Source: Desulfovibrio sp.
Lineage (GTDB): Bacteria > Desulfobacterota > Desulfovibrionia > Desulfovibrionales > Desulfovibrionaceae
Assembly (NCBI GenBank): GCA_031270875.1
Contig: JAISXC010000240.1
Span: forward strand, 1 to 16,119
Direction: 5' to 3'
DNA length: 16,119 bases
Part shown: positions 1 through 7,847 of the stretch, piece by piece
Position numbering within the stretch: the stretch's first letter is position 1
Layout: the number at the start of each line of letters is the position of its first letter
The notes under the pieces: generated by a model
Told to the model about the DNA's origin: nothing
What the model saw: only the letters and a program-made list of their open reading frames with translations
The model's database searches: none
Translations under genes and position numbers: made by a program

Positions 1-86
1 CGCGCCCTGAACGGGTTCAGAGCTACCATGATTGATTCTGGCCAAGCCCGCAATCCAAGCTCGCAGAGGCTTACAGCCACCCGGAG

Positions 87-119
87 GGCCTGCCGGCACA
101 CCGGAAAAACAAACAGGCC
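87..119. repeat. Short nested inverted repeat just 3' of cls
   Basis: GGCCTG (87-92) pairs with CAGGCC (114-119). Inside lies a second small stem, CCGG-CACA-CCGG (93-104). It starts 4 bp past the cls stop on the minus strand and might structure the 3' end of that transcript. It lacks a proper U-tract after the stem, so I do not call it a terminator. Confidence 0.25.
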
Positions 120-123
120 TAAA

Positions 124-1539
124 TCAGAGATAGGGCGAGAATATCCAGCAGGCGGCGTTGCGCAGCTTGGCCGGCAGGGACTGGCGCTCTATGTCCTTCA
201 GTGTTATTTCCCGGCCGCTGGAGATAGCCGCGTCAATGTGACGGGCAAGTTTGTCATGCAGTCCGGCATCAAAAATTTCCATATTCAGTTCAAAATTCAG
301 GTGCAGACTGCGGGCGTCAAGATTTGCCGACCCTATCTGGCTGTAGCTTCCGTCAATGGTCAGAAGTTTGCTGTGGGCAAACGGGGGCGCCTGCAGCCAA
401 AGCCGGACTCCGGCGCGCAGCAAAGCGGGCAAAAGGCGCAGCATGGCCCAATGCATATAGGGCAAATTGTTTTTGTCCGGCAACACAATCCTCGCTTCAA
501 CGCCGCGTCGGGCCGCGGAGCGCAACGACGCCATTATGTCATGGGAAGGCAGAAAATAGGGCGTCATGATCCTGATGATGCGTCTGGCCGCGCTGATGAC
601 GCCGCAGAACACCTCATTGAGAATTTCAATGTCCGACCCGGGGCCGTCCATCACAAGGCGGCAGCGGCTCCCGCCCGCCGCAGGCGGCACGGGTGCGTCC
701 AGCGGATCATATTTGCCGGTGCTGAAGCCCCAGTTCAACAAAAAAGCCCGTCTGAGATCGTGAACAATGGGGCCCTGACAGTGAAAATGCACATCCTGTA
801 TGCCGTCGCGCGGATGCTTCCGGAGACAGTTGTTATCCGCGATATTTATCCCGCCTGTAAACGCCGTATCGTCGCAGATCAGTATTTTGCGATGATTGCG
901 CAAATTGATGCCAAAATTCGGCGGGAAGAGGCGCGGGGGAAGAAAAAATTCAACATTCGCGCCTTGGGCGAGCAGATGCTTCCAAGGCTTGGAGAGGGAA
1001 TAGAGCGCGCCGATGCCGTCAATCAGCACTCTCACATCCGCGCCGCGAACGACGGCCTTGCGCATGGCCTCGGCGAAAGCTCCGCACACGGCGCCGGATT
1101 TGAAGATGTACGTTGCCAGATAAACATGACTTTTCGCCTGATTGACGGCATCAAGCATGGCGGGATAGGCCATGTCGCCATTATAGAGCGGTGTGACGGC
1201 GTTGCCGGGGCACAAGTGCCTGTTCGTCAGATAACGGCCCGGAAGCTCCATTTCAAGGAGGTGGGCCGGAATCCGCTCCGGCGGTTCCTGGGGAAAGGGC
1301 GGGTGGGCGTATTCCGGCTCAACGGCGGCAAGACGTCGCATCAGCCTGTGGGCGCGGCTCTCCGCCCGGCTTATGCCGAAGAGCAAGTAAAGAATCGGCC
1401 CCAGCACGGGCAGAAGCAGCGATGTCGCGGTCCAGCTGAGCGCTGATCTCGGGTCTCGTTTTGTCAGCAGCGCATGGCTGATGGCCGCCCACGACAGGGC
1501 GTGGACGGTCAGAAAAACCAAGGTCTCCAAAAGCGGCAT
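124..1539 (-). CDS. cls: Cardiolipin synthase-type phospholipase D protein
   Basis: This 471-residue protein, near the usual 480 or so of bacterial cardiolipin synthases, should condense phosphatidylglycerol into cardiolipin at the inner membrane. Residues about 1-55 are hydrophobic and match the PLDc_N membrane anchor, with two likely helices split by a KRDPRSA stretch. Two phospholipase D HKD motifs are complete: H216-x-K218-x4-D223, followed by TGGINIAD, and H389-x-K391-x4-D396, followed by IGSANLDARS. The C-terminus ends in IFSPYL, as in many Cls proteins. The ATG at 1539 fits the N-terminal anchor, but no clear Shine-Dalgarno precedes it. Translation may depend on the upstream sensor gene, whose stop is 33 bp away on the same strand. 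The family is clear; which Cls paralogue type it is cannot be said. Confidence 0.93.
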   Translation of the reverse strand: MPLLETLVFLTVHALSWAAISHALLTKRDPRSALSWTATSLLLPVLGPILYLLFGISRAESRAHRLMRRLAAVEPEYAHPPFPQEPPERIPAHLLEMELPGRYLTNRHLCPGNAVTPLYNGDMAYPAMLDAVNQAKSHVYLATYIFKSGAVCGAFAEAMRKAVVRGADVRVLIDGIGALYSLSKPWKHLLAQGANVEFFLPPRLFPPNFGINLRNHRKILICDDTAFTGGINIADNNCLRKHPRDGIQDVHFHCQGPIVHDLRRAFLLNWGFSTGKYDPLDAPVPPAAGGSRCRLVMDGPGSDIEILNEVFCGVISAARRIIRIMTPYFLPSHDIMASLRSAARRGVEARIVLPDKNNLPYMHWAMLRLLPALLRAGVRLWLQAPPFAHSKLLTIDGSYSQIGSANLDARSLHLNFELNMEIFDAGLHDKLARHIDAAISSGREITLKDIERQSLPAKLRNAACWIFSPYL

Positions 1540-1572
1540 GGGGTGCGGTATTTTTGTTATTGCGTCACTGCG

Positions 1573-4500
1573 CTACTCTCGCGGCGTAAGGGCAATGCGG
1601 TTGCGCTCCACTGCGGCCGTGAGCTCAGGCAGCAGATCCTTGAGGGCGTTCATGTCGTTCGCGCGCGCCGCGCGTTCCACGCAGCGGGCCATGCGGGCAA
1701 GTACCCGCAGGCCGAAATCATCGGATTCCACGGCAATGCGCCGGGCGGCCTCGCCTACCGCTGCGGCGCGGCTTTGCCCGAAGGCATTTTGGGCATCCGC
1801 TGCGGCCCTGTCGAGCCGCTCAACAAGGTGCAGCATGGTGTTGTCCGCCTCCTGGCGAGTTTGCGGCTTCATCGTGAGTTCTTGCGTTGGAGTTCCCACC
1901 GCTTGGGCATCCGTCTTCCGTGGGGCATTTTCCGGGCTCTGGGCCATGTCTGCGATAAAGTTCATGAAGGACATGCCTTGCGGTTTTGCTTCAGAAGACG
2001 GAGTTGGGACGGCGTCGGTCGTCAATGCTGGGGCGGGCGTAACGGGCCCGGCATGTTTGACGGGGTCGGGGGCAGCGGGGGATAAAGGCGGGGAGTGTCC
2101 GGAGGACGCGCTTGCCGTTTTTTCCTTTCGGATGGATTTGATTTTCAGCTTGCCACGCAAAGGAGCTGCGGCCGCTGGCTTTTGGGGGGGGATGGGCACA
2201 GGTTCCCCGACCCATTCCGGCGATGCGTCATTCGCGGATTGAGAGGAATTGATTTCCGGCTCGTTGCGTAGAGAAACAGCGGCCGTTGGTTTTTGGGGGG
2301 GTATGGGTACAGGTTCCCCGACCCATTCCACCGACGCGTCATTCGCGGATTGAATTGACCGGCGCGCGTCCTGTGGGGTATCCGCCGTCCCGGTTGGTAC
2401 CGGCAAAGGTCCAGCCGTTTCCAGCCGGGGCATCCCGTTTTCCGCCGGCCCGGCGGGCTGGCCGGAAAAATTCCGCTCCGGCGCTTGCGGCGCGGCATGC
2501 CCCTTGCGGGGGGGCATTTTGCGACGCGCATGCCTCAAACGGGAACGCGATTCCCTTTGGTCCAGCGTTGTCTGCCCGCCGGGAGACAGCCTGGCGTTTG
2601 CGGCAGAATCAGCGAGGATGGCGAACGAGGCCGGCGTTCCGTCCATCCCGTCCTGGACGGAATTTTCTTTTTGCGCGGACCCAGGCGGAATTTCAGGCGT
2701 AGCGGGCTGATATTCTTTTCGGGGGGAAGGCTGAGCCTCCAGCGCGGGATCAATCCCCGGCGCGGCGTTCTGGATCGTTCCCGGCGAGAAAATGGTTGAT
2801 CCATCAAGCGGCACGGCGGCTTCGAGACCCGGAACAGGCCTTTTGCCCTGCACAGCGTCAGCCGGCGCCATTGGCGCGGCAGGCTGAACAACCCTTTCCG
2901 GGAGGAATGGAATCTTCAGGGCGGGAAGTTCAATTTTTGGCGCGGCATCCGGTGACGTTTTCTGCGCCGCGAAAAGATCGGGCACGGTATTGTTCGTTTT
3001 TCCGGAGTCGGCCTCCTTGTCGCCGGAAGAAGGCATATCAAGAGGAGGCAGCGGCCCGGAGCCGAACAGTCCGGTAAAGACGTCTGTCGGGGTAATTTGC
3101 GCCTTTCTGTCAATGGGATTTTTTGCGGAGTCACGCAGGGATTCGGCAAAGCTCAGAAGATCCGGCAAAGCGGTGAGGTCCGGAACCTTGATTTGCGCAA
3201 TTTGCTCGGACATGGCGTCCGGCGCGAAAATATCCGACAGAGGCGGACGGCTGTGGGCAGGATGTTCGCTCGCCGGATCGGAGATCGCGCCCATCGCCGC
3301 GTCATCGGCATACGCGGCGGATTCTTGCGACCCGGGCGCAGAGGTTGGCCGTTCCGGGTCTGCGGCGTCTGTTCTGGCCTCACCCCTGACTGCCGTATCC
3401 TTCTGCGGAAATTCATCAAGAATTTCACGAACCGTCATGCAGAACAATTCGCTGTCCACCGGCTCTGCCAGGGCATGGGTGAATCCTTCCTGCGCCATGG
3501 CGTCCCAATGGCTGTCATCCCGCGTAATGCCGAGAAATTTGCAGGAAGGCAGCGATGCCGCGCGAGTCGCGTCCGTAAATTGTTGAAGCAGGGAAGCGTT
3601 GGCGTCTGCAAAGCGACCATGTAAAACAAGGAGCGCGGCCGGGCTCTCCTTGTGCAACAGCAGGGCCTCATGGAGACCGCGTGTCTCGCTGTTTTTGCAG
3701 GGCAGAGATTTCAGCATGTGGGACAAGATCTGTCTTTCAACGGCTCTTTCCGCGACAATGATGACATGGGGCAAAGAATCCTGTTCATTCCCCTGGGCCG
3801 CGTCCTCACGGCACTTCAGACGCAGGGTGAAGGCAATGGTGGTTCCCTGCGGACTGCATTCCATGCCCAAAAACCCCTTGTGGGAGCCAATCAGTTCCCA
3901 GACGCGCGTCAAAGCCAGACTGGAGCGATTGTGGGGCGGCATGCCGGAGCCGCTATCCTTGACCGTAAAGAGAAGATGACCGGCATCCGTGCTTTCCGGT
4001 ACGCTTTTTACGGAAAATTGCACAGCTCCGTGCCGCGTGGCGCGAACAGCGCTTTCCAGAAGCATGCGGATCGTTTGATCAAGATTCTCCGCTTCGCCTT
4101 CATACATGTGCTCCAAATGCGGCGGCATATACCAGGCAAGGCCGATGCCCGAAGTTTTTGCCATCGGCGCCACGCAGTCGTGAGCATTGCGCATAAGGTG
4201 CTGAAGATTGAATATGGTGTGAGTGTTGTTTGAAAAAGTCTGCAAGCTTCTGGCCGGGTTGCTGATAATGTCGGCCATTTCCCGGCCCGCTTCCAGCATG
4301 TTTGCCACATATTGCCGTACCGCCGGCGGGAGGGCGCAGTGCTCCAGCGCTGTCCCTTCCTGCATCAGACGTTCCAGGGGAAGGCGAATGGCGTCTCCGA
4401 CGAAATTCTGCGGAATGTCTGACGCTGCCGGGAGTTGCGTGTTTGAAGAACCTTCATCCGCGGTCGACGGGACAGGGATGATGCGCAAATTCGGATCGCC

Positions 4501-5682
4501 AAGCGGTTCCTCAAGATTGTAGACGTCGGCGTCGGCGCGTCCGGTCGCGGAAGATTTTTCCCGCGGGGCTGTTTCACCCGTTGGCATGGAGGTTGTCGCA
4601 ATAATCATGGCGCTCAGGGCTGTCCCCCAAAGCGGCGCGGAGGCCAGCAGATTTGCGGGGATGTCGCCGCCCGTGAGCAGAAGCCCCGCAGCCGTGAACA
4701 GAGGCGGCAAAAGGCATCCCAGCAGAAAGCGCCCGCTGCAGGGAATTCCCGTCATGACGGCTCCCAGAGCGCTTGGAGCGTAAAGCAGCGTGCCCAGGGG
4801 CCAGAGGTCAAGATAGCGGGCTATCCAACTGAAGTGAGAGAGAAGGGGGAGCAGGGCAAGCGCGGCTCCCGGCAGAGAGAGCAGAAAAAATTGGATATTC
4901 AGCGCCCTGCTCCTGACGCCCGTCAAATGGCGCCCCACATGCGAGAGCAGCAACAGGGCCATGCCCGGGGCAATCGCGGCCGCCGCATTGCCCGCTTCTA
5001 TGCGTCCGTGGTCCGTCGCGGGCTGGCCGAGAAAGGCTTGCAGAAGCGCCATGCCCACATAAACGGCCGTCCAGAAACGCCATTGGCCTTTTTCAGTAAG
5101 GCAGCGAAGAATGCAGAGCAGCATGACCACAGCCAAGGCAAGCACGCCGGCGGGGCGCGCAAGTGTTTCCCAACTGTCGGCTACGTTCCCCAAGGTGCGC
5201 AGCATGGGCTGAAACCACGGGCCTGGTATTCCGTCCAGTCGGACAAGGCAGGTTTTGGCGTCTTTCTCCGCTTTGGGCAACGGCGATATTTTGCGTTTCA
5301 ACGCGGGCATTCCCGGCACGCTTTCGCCCAGATCCAGAAATATGACGGGCGCGGACGCGCCGTCAGGCAGGGGGGCCAGAATAAAACGCAACCAGACGGC
5401 GCCGGTTTCGTGCGGCAGGTTTTTGAGGTCGAACCGTCGAAACGCCTGGGCATTTTCAGCGGATATGACTTCCTTCCCATCCATGTCCCCGCTTTCGTCC
5501 AGAAAATATTCAAGATAAGGCAGAAGCGGCATGCTCGGTGTTGTCAGCTCCGGCGGGACCATAGGTTGCCGGGGTTGCGCCTGGGCCGGACAGACATACG
5601 CAGCAAAGAGCAACATCAAACAGAACAGGAGGCCGGTGCCGCTTTTTCCGGTATGGAGCCTGCCGTGAAAAATTTGTCTCAT
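1573..5682 (-). CDS. 7TM-DISM hybrid sensor (pseudo-kinase, pseudo-receiver, HPt-like end)
   Basis: This is a 1369-residue membrane protein. Domains in order: signal peptide (about 1-36, ending AQA); 7TMR-DISM-type extracellular domain (about 45-155, with AVWLRF); seven hydrophobic segments (about 173-195, 203-219, 231-249, 261-281, 290-311, 318-337, 343-364); DHp-like helices (427-480); HATPase_c-like domain (525-622); receiver-like domain (638-755); a Pro/Ala-rich linker of about 500 residues; and an HPt-like C-terminus (about 1280-1369). The order is that of a hybrid histidine kinase. However, the H-box reads GDAIRLPL with D430 in the histidine position, the N-box has E543 instead of Asn, and the G2 glycine loop is absent; only G1 (DSGSG, 576-580) persists. 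The receiver and HPt also lack acceptors. A likely role is conformational signalling or scaffolding, not phosphorelay. The ATG at 5682 follows AAGGCGG at good spacing. It probably shares a transcript with cls. Confidence 0.85.
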   Translation of the reverse strand: MRQIFHGRLHTGKSGTGLLFCLMLLFAAYVCPAQAQPRQPMVPPELTTPSMPLLPYLEYFLDESGDMDGKEVISAENAQAFRRFDLKNLPHETGAVWLRFILAPLPDGASAPVIFLDLGESVPGMPALKRKISPLPKAEKDAKTCLVRLDGIPGPWFQPMLRTLGNVADSWETLARPAGVLALAVVMLLCILRCLTEKGQWRFWTAVYVGMALLQAFLGQPATDHGRIEAGNAAAAIAPGMALLLLSHVGRHLTGVRSRALNIQFFLLSLPGAALALLPLLSHFSWIARYLDLWPLGTLLYAPSALGAVMTGIPCSGRFLLGCLLPPLFTAAGLLLTGGDIPANLLASAPLWGTALSAMIIATTSMPTGETAPREKSSATGRADADVYNLEEPLGDPNLRIIPVPSTADEGSSNTQLPAASDIPQNFVGDAIRLPLERLMQEGTALEHCALPPAVRQYVANMLEAGREMADIISNPARSLQTFSNNTHTIFNLQHLMRNAHDCVAPMAKTSGIGLAWYMPPHLEHMYEGEAENLDQTIRMLLESAVRATRHGAVQFSVKSVPESTDAGHLLFTVKDSGSGMPPHNRSSLALTRVWELIGSHKGFLGMECSPQGTTIAFTLRLKCREDAAQGNEQDSLPHVIIVAERAVERQILSHMLKSLPCKNSETRGLHEALLLHKESPAALLVLHGRFADANASLLQQFTDATRAASLPSCKFLGITRDDSHWDAMAQEGFTHALAEPVDSELFCMTVREILDEFPQKDTAVRGEARTDAADPERPTSAPGSQESAAYADDAAMGAISDPASEHPAHSRPPLSDIFAPDAMSEQIAQIKVPDLTALPDLLSFAESLRDSAKNPIDRKAQITPTDVFTGLFGSGPLPPLDMPSSGDKEADSGKTNNTVPDLFAAQKTSPDAAPKIELPALKIPFLPERVVQPAAPMAPADAVQGKRPVPGLEAAVPLDGSTIFSPGTIQNAAPGIDPALEAQPSPRKEYQPATPEIPPGSAQKENSVQDGMDGTPASFAILADSAANARLSPGGQTTLDQRESRSRLRHARRKMPPRKGHAAPQAPERNFSGQPAGPAENGMPRLETAGPLPVPTGTADTPQDARRSIQSANDASVEWVGEPVPIPPQKPTAAVSLRNEPEINSSQSANDASPEWVGEPVPIPPQKPAAAAPLRGKLKIKSIRKEKTASASSGHSPPLSPAAPDPVKHAGPVTPAPALTTDAVPTPSSEAKPQGMSFMNFIADMAQSPENAPRKTDAQAVGTPTQELTMKPQTRQEADNTMLHLVERLDRAAADAQNAFGQSRAAAVGEAARRIAVESDDFGLRVLARMARCVERAARANDMNALKDLLPELTAAVERNRIALTPRE
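2128..2349 (-). repeat. Two tandem 111-bp repeats inside the sensor gene
   Basis: Two adjacent 37-residue units (residues 1112-1148 and 1149-1185) share SANDASxEWVGEPVPIPPQKP and then diverge. The first two thirds of each unit are nearly identical in DNA, mostly differing at third codon positions, which indicates a fairly recent duplication. Each copy holds a C-run on the coding strand, read on the plus strand as eight G at 2184-2191 and seven G at 2295-2301. The repeat lies in the disordered linker ahead of the HPt-like domain. Confidence 0.85.
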
Positions 5683-6013
5683 ACTGTTTCCGCCTTACAA
5701 TTTTTTCGCTACGCTCTGGCGGCTGCGCAAAAAGACACGAGAGTCATTTGCATTGGGGGAATAAAAGATTTTTGTTATTACATATAGATACAAAAAGAAT
5801 CACCTTGGCGTGATGCTGTCCGCTGCGGCATGCCAGACCCGCGTTCAGGGTTTGGTCGCAATAATAATCGCGATGGCGGCATGGTATTTCAATTTTTCAA
5901 AAAAGAAAAGACGGATTTTGTCATGATGTTATCCGCAATTTTCCGATGTTGTACGCAACTTCCGGATATGGCGTATCGGTGTGAATCCGTATTGACTTTT
6001 GCAGGCATGATGG
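5683..6013. other. 331-bp intergenic spacer, AT-rich, likely holding the sensor promoter
   Basis: No credible gene is seen here. The part nearest the sensor (about 5755-5800) is AT-rich and a likely promoter region, but I find no convincing -35/-10 pair. A short inverted repeat, ATCAC (5799-5803) with GTGAT (5810-5814), is followed on the minus strand by TCTTTTTG and could weakly terminate the Nudix transcript. Two imperfect tandem 20-bp units, both beginning GATGTT, lie at 5925-5944 and 5945-5964 (15 of 20 positions identical). Confidence 0.45.
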
Positions 6014-6523
6014 CTACGGACGGAGAAAGCCGTTTTGCAAAACGATGCGCATGTATGGTGAAAGCATGTCGCCGAAGTGTGTGCCCAGCCCCTTGAGTTC
6101 GTCATAATCCAGCAGTAAATGCCGTTCCGGCGCGTCTGTCAGCGCCGTAACCGCGCTGGATGGCAGCCTGGCCCCAAAGGCGGCGACAAAACTGTGCCCG
6201 TTTTCCCCGCAAGGGGGGAATACTCCAATGGGCAGAATTTTGGTCTGCAAGCCCCATTGTTCGCGCAGGGTGATCTCGGCGCACGTTTCCCAGGATTGCC
6301 CTGCGGGCACAGGTGTCATGGAGGAAAAACCCCAGCCGGATTTTTCCTGAAAACTCAACAGAAATCGCCCTGCGGCATCCCGAAGCAAAATAGCGGCGGA
6401 GCGGTGGAGCAGATGTTGGAGCGCCACATCCTCATAGTCCATGACGCCCAAGGGCGTGTTGCGGCCATCCACAACTTCAACGCTGATACGGACCTGATTC
6501 TGCGCGGGGCGGAGAGGGGGCAT
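6014..6523 (-). CDS. Nudix-fold protein with degenerate Nudix box
   Basis: This 169-residue protein resembles Nudix hydrolases of the IPP-isomerase-like kind. It has VEVVDGRNTPLGV near the N-terminus (14-27), then HLLHRSAAILLRD and GRFLLSFQEKSGW. Aligned to GX5EX7REUXEEXGU, its box (about 70-92) keeps the framework (AGQSWE, then LREQWGL), but the first Glu is Q76, the RE pair is I84-T85, and the EE pair is E88-Q89. Only one acidic metal ligand of the motif remains, so ordinary pyrophosphohydrolase activity is doubtful. The ATG at 6523 follows AGGA on the minus strand. It overlaps the rimI start head to head. The fold is fairly sure; substrate and activity are unknown. Confidence 0.75.
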   Translation of the reverse strand: MPPLRPAQNQVRISVEVVDGRNTPLGVMDYEDVALQHLLHRSAAILLRDAAGRFLLSFQEKSGWGFSSMTPVPAGQSWETCAEITLREQWGLQTKILPIGVFPPCGENGHSFVAAFGARLPSSAVTALTDAPERHLLLDYDELKGLGTHFGDMLSPYMRIVLQNGFLRP

Positions 6524-7031
6524 GATGCCGTTTTCCTGTAAAAATTCTGTGTGCTTTCAACGTCTTGACAAAAGACATGCCCAAGCGGTGCACGAACTTG
6601 AGCAAAGCTGTTTTTCCATGCCATGGTCCGAGGAGCAGTGCCGCAAGGCCTTCACGCAGCCCTTTTTCGCGGCGTTCGGGCTCATGCGCGGCACACGCCT
6701 CGTCGCATACGTATCTGTCTACCACACGGCCAGCGAACTGGAAATACTCAATCTGGCCGTCAGCCCGCCGGAGCGCCGCCGGGGGCTGGGACGGCGCACA
6801 TTGGACATGGTCTTGCAGGTGGCCCGCAAAATGGGTATAGAAAGGGCCATACTTGAAGTTCGGGCGGGGAATTCTCCGGCCATATCGCTTTATCAAAACT
6901 GCGGATTCGTCAAGGTGGCTGTTCGACCTCATTATTATTCAGACACGGGGGAGGACGCGTTGATATATGTCTGTCATCTGCGTTCCCCCTCCGCCACGGG
7001 GGCTGACTGTGCAAAAAATCATAGCCGCTAA
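6522..7031 (+). CDS. rimI: Ribosomal protein S18 alanine N-acetyltransferase
   Basis: This is a GNAT-family acetyltransferase of the RimI type, which acetylates the N-terminal alanine of ribosomal protein S18 using acetyl-CoA in the cytoplasm. The acetyl-CoA pyrophosphate loop is ERRRGLG (84-90), preceded by LEILNLAVSP. The RimI signature follows: LEVRAGNSPAISLYQNCGF (111-129), then RPHYYSD. The conserved ELEQSCFSMPW lies at 25-35. I chose the ATG at 6522 (6525 is equally possible) because GGAGAGGGGG at 6511-6520 is a strong Shine-Dalgarno. A GTG at 6549 would give a more typical N-terminus but lacks a ribosome site. The end overlaps tpiA by 23 bp, which suggests coupling. Confidence 0.88.
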   Translation: MMPFSCKNSVCFQRLDKRHAQAVHELEQSCFSMPWSEEQCRKAFTQPFFAAFGLMRGTRLVAYVSVYHTASELEILNLAVSPPERRRGLGRRTLDMVLQVARKMGIERAILEVRAGNSPAISLYQNCGFVKVAVRPHYYSDTGEDALIYVCHLRSPSATGADCAKNHSR

Positions 7032-7761
7032 CTGGAAAATGTACAAATCGCGTCAGGAAGCCAGGAAAACCGCCTCCGATCTGCGAGACATGCTGTCGGC
7101 GGAGGATCTGCATGGCAAACGCGTTGTGGTTTTCCCGTCGTTTACAAACATACCCGCTGTGCTGGATATTTTTGCTGCAACTCCCTGTGTGACCGTGGGC
7201 GCGCAGAATTTTTATCCTGCCGGGGAGGGCGCTTTCACAGGCGAAATATCGCTGGCCATGTTGCGGGATGTGGGGGTGTCCCAGGTTCTGGCGGGGCATT
7301 CCGAGCGGCGCCATCTGTTGGGGGAGGCAGATGAATTTGTCGCGCGTAAAACCGCTTTTGCCCTGAATCGCGGCTTTTCCGCCATGCTTTGCATTGGAGA
7401 AACCCTGGCCGAACGCGAGGCGGGCGATCTCGTCAAGGTACTCTCCCGCCAGACAGGCGCGGCACTCGCGAACCTGCCGGAGGACTGCCTTGCGCGGCTG
7501 AGCATAGCCTATGAACCCGTTTGGGCTATCGGTACCGGCAAAGTGGCAGGTCCCGCTGAAGTTCTTGAAGCCCACGCCGCAGTACGCTCGCTGGTTGCGC
7601 AGATTCTCGGGGATGCCGGCCGGGGCGTCCCCATTCTTTACGGCGGCAGCGTCAGGCCGGACAATGCGGCAACGCTTCTGGAGCTTGACAATGTGGACGG
7701 TCTTCTGGTAGGAGGGGCCTCCTTGAATGCGGAAACTTTCGCGCAGATTATCAGGGCCTGA
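7009..7761 (+). CDS. tpiA: Triosephosphate isomerase
   Basis: This 250-residue enzyme interconverts dihydroxyacetone phosphate and glyceraldehyde 3-phosphate in glycolysis and gluconeogenesis. Catalytic residues are all present: N8 and K10 in AANWKM, H97 in AGHSERR, and E169 in AYEPVWAIGTGK. The phosphate-binding loops LYGGSV (210-215) and LLVGGASL (232-239) are intact. I chose the GTG at 7009, within the rimI 3' end, because it puts IIAANWKMYKS at the normal distance and gives the family's usual length. An ATG at 6967 would add 14 residues with no similarity to the family. It is followed by secG 86 bp on, a common pairing. Confidence 0.96.
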   Translation: MQKIIAANWKMYKSRQEARKTASDLRDMLSAEDLHGKRVVVFPSFTNIPAVLDIFAATPCVTVGAQNFYPAGEGAFTGEISLAMLRDVGVSQVLAGHSERRHLLGEADEFVARKTAFALNRGFSAMLCIGETLAEREAGDLVKVLSRQTGAALANLPEDCLARLSIAYEPVWAIGTGKVAGPAEVLEAHAAVRSLVAQILGDAGRGVPILYGGSVRPDNAATLLELDNVDGLLVGGASLNAETFAQIIRA

Positions 7762-7847
7762 ATTCCGTTTGTGTTTTGCGCCGCCGCAGGCTGCTACCGG
7801 GAATAACGCAATTTTATACCCGTTCCGCTGACGGCCGGGAGGAAATC

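Noticed and set aside
1..29. Possible minus-strand gene start (ATG at 29) running off the left edge, overlapping a CTGAAC/GTTCAG inverted repeat
   Set aside because: Only nine codons are visible and no Shine-Dalgarno precedes the ATG, so it cannot be supported.
28..1446. Long open frame (472 codons) on the plus strand opposite cls
   Set aside because: It lies almost wholly antisense to a cls gene with two intact HKD motifs, its translation is low in recognisable motifs and rich in Arg/Gln/Gly, and long antisense frames are expected at this GC.
4834..5787. 317-codon plus-strand frame opposite the sensor N-terminus
   Set aside because: It is antisense to the signal peptide and membrane region of the sensor; composition is typical of a shadow frame.
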